Source: Cylindrodendrum hubeiense
Taxonomy: Eukaryota; Ascomycota; Sordariomycetes; Hypocreales; Nectriaceae
Length of the DNA: 44,239 nt
Direction of reading: 5' to 3'
Assembly (NCBI GenBank): GCA_014621425.1
Contig: JAANBB010000345.1
Span: forward strand, 1-44,239
Shown here: piece by piece, positions 42,798 to 44,239 of the stretch
Layout: each line of letters begins with the position of its first letter
Numbering within the stretch: the first letter of the stretch is position 1
The notes under the pieces: generated by a model
Seen by the model: only the letters and a program-made list of their open reading frames with translations
Told to the model about the DNA's origin: nothing
Databases searched by the model: none
Translations under genes and position numbers: made by a program

Positions 42798-43927
42798 CTA
42801 TGTCAGTGGCTTTTGCGCCCAACAATCTATCCAATCGAGTCGAGCGTGAATGCGGGGGTTGTTGAATGCGTCGAATAACTTGTGTCCCAAGTCATCCGCT
42901 TCTTCTTCGGTTAACCCCATCACTTCGAATCGAGGTAACACGGCTGATATCCAATCCTCGCAAATAGATTGGCAAAACATGCCCATCTCTCTCATCCTGG
43001 GCTCACTATGCCATCTTCCGATCGGAACCTGGGTGTGTTGTTCTTGAATATTAATGAACCCAGTTTCACGAAGAGTCTCGACGATATGGAAGGGAAAGCG
43101 CAGGTTCCAGCCGTACGTTGATGTGAAAGGGCCTTCCATGAGCTGATAAAACGCGTTCATGGGATGGTCGTCTCCGGCTGTGCCGTCCTCTGAGTTTATA
43201 AATGGTACTATTTCGTGGATTTCAATCCACCCTCCTGGTTTTAAGGCACTGTTCTTTTGGTCAGGTCCTCTACTTAATTCGACGTCTTGGACGGGGAGTG
43301 GTACTCAAAGGATCGTTCTATTAGCTGCTGTGGATTTCGCAAGGTCTGCAGCAGCGCTCTTATGTGTATCAAGTCGGCGTCGATATAAATATTCGTCCAG
43401 GGACGATGCTCGTCTTCAAGATCCTCGACTCGAAATTCAACGTTAGGCGGTGTCCAATGCGGCTGGATGGGAGAGAGATCAGTCCCAATAACTCGTGCGC
43501 TGGGGAAGTTCTCCGCCACTGAGACAAACAAGTCAGTCAGAATCTTCACGAGACAAGGGGAACCAACTATCTTGGGCCCAAAAGCCCACTCCAGTCCCGA
43601 GGTCAACGATTTTCTGAGGGTGGTTCCCGATGGGGGCCAGAAAGAGGTTGCCGTCAAGAAGGTAGTCGAGATACAGCTTATGTTTCAGCCCCTCACGAAC
43701 TTGCTCGACGTCGTCATTGGGAAGGCCGTACCGGCCTTGTAAAAAGCCCTGGTATCGCCTGAAGGAAGTCAGTGTCATGGAACAGGTATCATCTCTCATT
43801 TCTCGTACCTGCCATGTTCGTACGAGTGTAGCTCTCTGGTGTTGACGGATGTGAATTCAGACGTCCCCACTGAGTCTCCATAATCAGATGTGGGGTCCTC
43901 TTCAGGATCGATATCGTTGTGGTCCAT
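42798..43927 (-). CDS. LaeA-like SAM-dependent methyltransferase, 324 aa, 4 exons
   Basis: Class I methyltransferase of the large fungal LaeA-like/UMTA group; the best-known member, LaeA, is a nuclear regulator of secondary metabolism. Exons (minus): 43927-43809, 43758-43568, 43518-43305, 43248-42798; introns 50, 49 and 56 nt, phases agree, although the second donor is GTTGGT. No in-frame ATG lies upstream of 43927. The acidic N-terminus leads into YEHGRRYQGF, then LPNDDVEQVREGLKHKLYLD, the usual family opening. SAM motif I is VDLGTGVGFWAQD, followed by ENFPSARVIGTDLSPIQPHW and VEFRVEDLED (motif II region). ALKPGGWIEIHEI is the post-core motif. The C-terminus (RFEVMGLTEEEADDL; HARLDWIDCWAQKP) is also typical. 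Whether it is LaeA itself or one of its many paralogues cannot be decided; paralogue is more likely. Confidence 0.9.
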
Positions 43928-44239
43928 AACGTGATGGACGCTCAGACGGTTGTCGTAGGAAGTATTCTGCGCGAGCAGAGTTGGGGTGAATGGGGGGGTA
44001 TGGGGAGTGGCGGGGATACATGAGCAGCCGGCGTGGCGGAGACTGGCCTGGAGCGGAAGAAGCAAAGATGCAAAGAGGCACAGAGGTAAGGAGACAAGGA
44101 GACAAGGATGCAAGCTTGTAAGAGATGATCCAAGGGATTGAGTAGTGGGTAGTTTGTGAGTGGTGAGTGCCGGTGCCGGGCACAAATAAGCCGGTCCCAG
44201 CGGAAGGGTTCTGGGTCGGACAGGATGGGGTACGAGGGT
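43928..44239. other. Upstream region of the methyltransferase, to the window edge
   Basis: These 312 bases precede the methyltransferase start. They are purine-rich on the plus strand (AGACAAGGA-type repeats at 44080-44110), which is C/T-rich on the coding strand, as in fungal leaders. The frame stays open upstream of the ATG but without another ATG. Confidence 0.5.

Noticed and set aside
36034..43927. A complete secondary-metabolite gene cluster
   Set aside because: Only a transporter, a regulator and a methyltransferase are present; no PKS, NRPS, terpene synthase or other backbone enzyme lies in the window.
1..44239. tRNA, rRNA, CRISPR, transposon or viral sequence
   Set aside because: No B-box-like tRNA pattern, regular spaced repeats, transposase, reverse transcriptase or integrase motifs were seen by eye; a tRNAscan and repeat search would settle it.

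Overview
The window is nuclear DNA of a filamentous ascomycete (Pezizomycotina), most likely a Sordariomycete. The genes carry short introns, mostly 47-114 nt, with GTANGT-like donors and CTAAC/CTGAC-type branch points. Several families are typical of this group: a Zn2Cys6 regulator with a fungal transcription-factor domain, a LaeA-like methyltransferase, CSN6 and MDV1. Intergenic DNA is long and rich in simple repeats. The species cannot be named from the sequence. No tRNA, rRNA, CRISPR array, intact transposon or viral sequence was recognised. Gene models were built by joining reading frames at splice sites whose phases agree; no transcript evidence was available.

Left part (1-17 kb). Going right: a C2H2-type zinc-finger protein (minus, 4 exons); a 2.3 kb gene-free interval; a GRAM + VASt + transmembrane protein of the LAM/Ysp2 sterol-transfer family (minus, 3 exons); a 2 kb divergent intergenic region; an intronless MIT-like/coiled-coil protein (plus); and an intronless JMJD5-type JmjC protein (minus), convergent with it.

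Middle (17-25 kb), a compact housekeeping block: MDV1, the mitochondrial fission WD40 adaptor (minus); chorismate mutase (plus); BCP1/BCCIP (minus, its stop codon only 6 bp from that of chorismate mutase); and a VPS17-like retromer sorting nexin (plus). Divergent pairs here share intergenic regions of 0.6-0.8 kb.

Right part (25-44 kb), looser: a 5.2 kb interval without a convincing gene; a zinc-dependent polyol (sorbitol-type) dehydrogenase (plus); CSN6 of the COP9 signalosome (minus); a doubtful small Ser-rich ORF (plus); a small Cys/His protein of unknown function (minus); a 14-TM MFS transporter (minus) divergent from a Zn2Cys6 transcription factor (plus); and a LaeA-like SAM methyltransferase (minus). 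The last three resemble an accessory neighbourhood, but no biosynthetic backbone enzyme is present.

No clearly new multi-gene system was found. The points most worth a second look are a 9-bp intergenic motif, TACTCCGTA, seen three times; an in-frame basic N-terminal extension and a TGAGTCA site upstream of chorismate mutase; a possible alternative first exon for the GRAM/VASt protein; a Ser/Thr-Pro insert in the polyol dehydrogenase; and the small Cys/His protein.
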